Shown here: in pieces, positions 4,637 to 5,559 of the stretch | Position numbering within the stretch: position 1 is the stretch's first letter | Layout of the letters: every line of letters begins with the position of its first letter | Translations under genes and position numbers: made by a program | Notes under the pieces: model-generated | What the model saw: only the letters and a program-made list of their open reading frames with translations | What the model was told of the DNA's origin: nothing | Databases searched by the model: none | Assembly (NCBI GenBank): GCA_035649275.1 | Contig: DASRJW010000001.1 | Location: 1 to 5,559 of the forward strand | DNA: 5,559 nt | Origin: Candidatus Krumholzibacteriia bacterium | GTDB lineage: Bacteria; Krumholzibacteriota; Krumholzibacteriia; G020349025 | Direction: 5' to 3'

Positions 4637-5559
4637 CGAGGCAGCGAGGCATCCCGCGTCCCGGCGTCGCGGGATTGCTCGCGGCGGCCTTGACCCTCGC
4701 CCCGGCGGGGCTTGCAGCCCAGAACCAGCCGGCCGGCTACCCGGCGGGTGCTTGGAAGATGCCCCTCACCTGGTGGGTGGCGAGCCGCACCACCGGCTAC
4801 TGGTACGAAAGCATCGATCCCGCCACGGGTGCGACGCAGCAGAGGCCGAGCTTCCTCCAGGGTGTCGACGGTTCGGTGGCGCAGCTCTGGGACGGGCACC
4901 TGGATCTGCGCTTCGCCGCCCGCTTCGCCCGCGCCGACCTCTATCCCGGCTTCGAGAGCAACGACTCGCGCTGGTACGTGGGCTACGCGCAAGTGCGAGC
5001 GGCGCCGTGGAAGGTGCGCGGGCGTCTGGGGCGGATGTTCTTGCAGGAAGGCCCGGCGCACCACACCCTCGACGGCGCTTGGATCGGCATCGAGCCGCTC
5101 CGGCGTGTCGCATTGCACGCCTGGGGCGGGACGCAAGCGCCGGACGACCTCGACTTCGACGTCCGCAGCATCGAATCCTTCCAGGCCTACGGTGCCCGGG
5201 TCCTCGGGACGCTGGCGCCAGAGCTGCAGCTCGCCCTTTCCTACGCCCAGTGGGACGAGGAGGGCGAGGTCGCCGAGCGGCCGGTGGGTGCCGAGGTCAC
5301 CTGGTTCCCGCTCGGGGGGCTACGCACTTTCGCCCGCGCCGAGTACGAAACCGAAGAGGAATCCTGGCGGCGACTCGAGGTGCTGGCGGACTACATCCCC
5401 CGGCGCGGGTCACCCTGGCTCTTCCGGGCGCAAGCGCTCGAGCGCACGCCCTGGGTCGAGAACACGAGCTATTTCTCCCGCTTCGACGACCTCGAGCGCA
5501 TACGCGCCGCCCGTGCCTCGGCGCGCTATAAACGCCCCGACGGCTTCGGCGGCGAGTTC
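4633..5559 (+). CDS. Predicted outer-membrane beta-barrel (porin-like) protein, C-terminus beyond the window
   Basis: From the GTG at 4633 the frame stays open for 309 codons to the window edge, so the protein is incomplete. Residues 1-29 are a signal peptide: Arg residues at 3, 5 and 9, a hydrophobic core (VAGLLAAALTLAPAG), and cleavage near LAA before Gln30. The mature part has alternating polar/hydrophobic strands rich in aromatics: LDLRFAARFARADLY, WYVGYAQVRAAPWKV, RLGRMFLQEG, VALHAWGG, LQLALSYAQW, LRTFARAEYE, LEVLADYIP, WLFRAQALE. Strand-turn spacing and the RLGR-x-FL-x-EG segment followed by DGAWIGIEPL fit porin-like barrels. Overlap with the multihaem lipoprotein gene suggests a porin-cytochrome conduit, the barrel sheathing the electron path through the outer membrane; this is inference, and no haem motif is present in the visible part. 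A carbohydrate or ion porin is an alternative. An overlapping open frame at 4530-5531 is a shadow. Confidence 0.78.
   Translation, partial: MTRQRGIPRPGVAGLLAAALTLAPAGLAAQNQPAGYPAGAWKMPLTWWVASRTTGYWYESIDPATGATQQRPSFLQGVDGSVAQLWDGHLDLRFAARFARADLYPGFESNDSRWYVGYAQVRAAPWKVRGRLGRMFLQEGPAHHTLDGAWIGIEPLRRVALHAWGGTQAPDDLDFDVRSIESFQAYGARVLGTLAPELQLALSYAQWDEEGEVAERPVGAEVTWFPLGGLRTFARAEYETEEESWRRLEVLADYIPRRGSPWLFRAQALERTPWVENTSYFSRFDDLERIRAARASARYKRPDGFGGEF

Noticed and set aside
4530-5531. 333-codon plus-strand open frame
   Set aside because: Its Arg/Cys/Pro-rich translation has no recognisable domain, and it runs across the frame starting at 4633, which has a signal peptide and barrel-like strands.
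1-5559. CRISPR array, tRNA, rRNA, insertion sequence or phage genes
   Set aside because: No regularly spaced repeats, no tRNA-like cloverleaf or rRNA sequence, and no transposase or terminal inverted repeats were found on either strand.

Overview
This is a GC-rich bacterial window. It contains one truncated divergent regulator gene, a sigma-54 activator gene, and a three-gene cluster that looks like an outer-membrane electron-transfer module. The c-type cytochrome lipoprotein, the predicted beta-barrel protein and the sigma-54 activator all point to a Gram-negative (diderm) organism with respiratory or extracellular redox metabolism. I cannot assign a phylum. The protein style would fit Deltaproteobacteria-like lineages (Myxococcota, Desulfobacterota) or groups such as Gemmatimonadota or Eisenbacteria, but that is a guess.

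Layout. Positions 1-68 (minus strand) hold the first 22 codons of an Rrf2-family regulator that leaves the window on the left. Positions 69-589 are a long divergent region with small inverted repeats and an open but poorly supported upstream extension of the next gene. Positions 590-2074 (plus) encode a sigma-54 enhancer-binding protein: an RsbRD-like helical sensory domain, an AAA+ domain with a GAFSGA loop, and a Fis-type helix-turn-helix. Two adjacent hairpins follow at 2074-2112. The gap before the next gene carries a good sigma-54 promoter candidate (2270-2286) and a perfect 14-bp palindrome at the predicted transcription start (2293-2306). Positions 2319-2813 encode a stand-alone receiver-like protein that has lost most of its phosphorylation pocket. 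Positions 2945-4636 encode a lipoprotein with an Ig/PKD-like domain and nine CXXCH haem-binding motifs. Positions 4633-5559 (GTG start, 4-nt overlap with the cytochrome gene) encode a secreted predicted beta-barrel protein that runs off the right edge.

How the parts may work together (inference). The activator probably switches on the sigma-54 promoter beside it, driving the pseudo-receiver, the nonahaem lipoprotein and the barrel protein. A surface-type multihaem lipoprotein translationally coupled to a porin-like protein resembles the porin-cytochrome conduits used for electron transfer across the outer membrane. A periplasmic multihaem partner would be expected and is not in the window; it could lie further downstream. 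The combination of an RsbRD-like sensor on a sigma-54 activator, a degenerate receiver and a cytochrome/barrel pair is the most notable content here.
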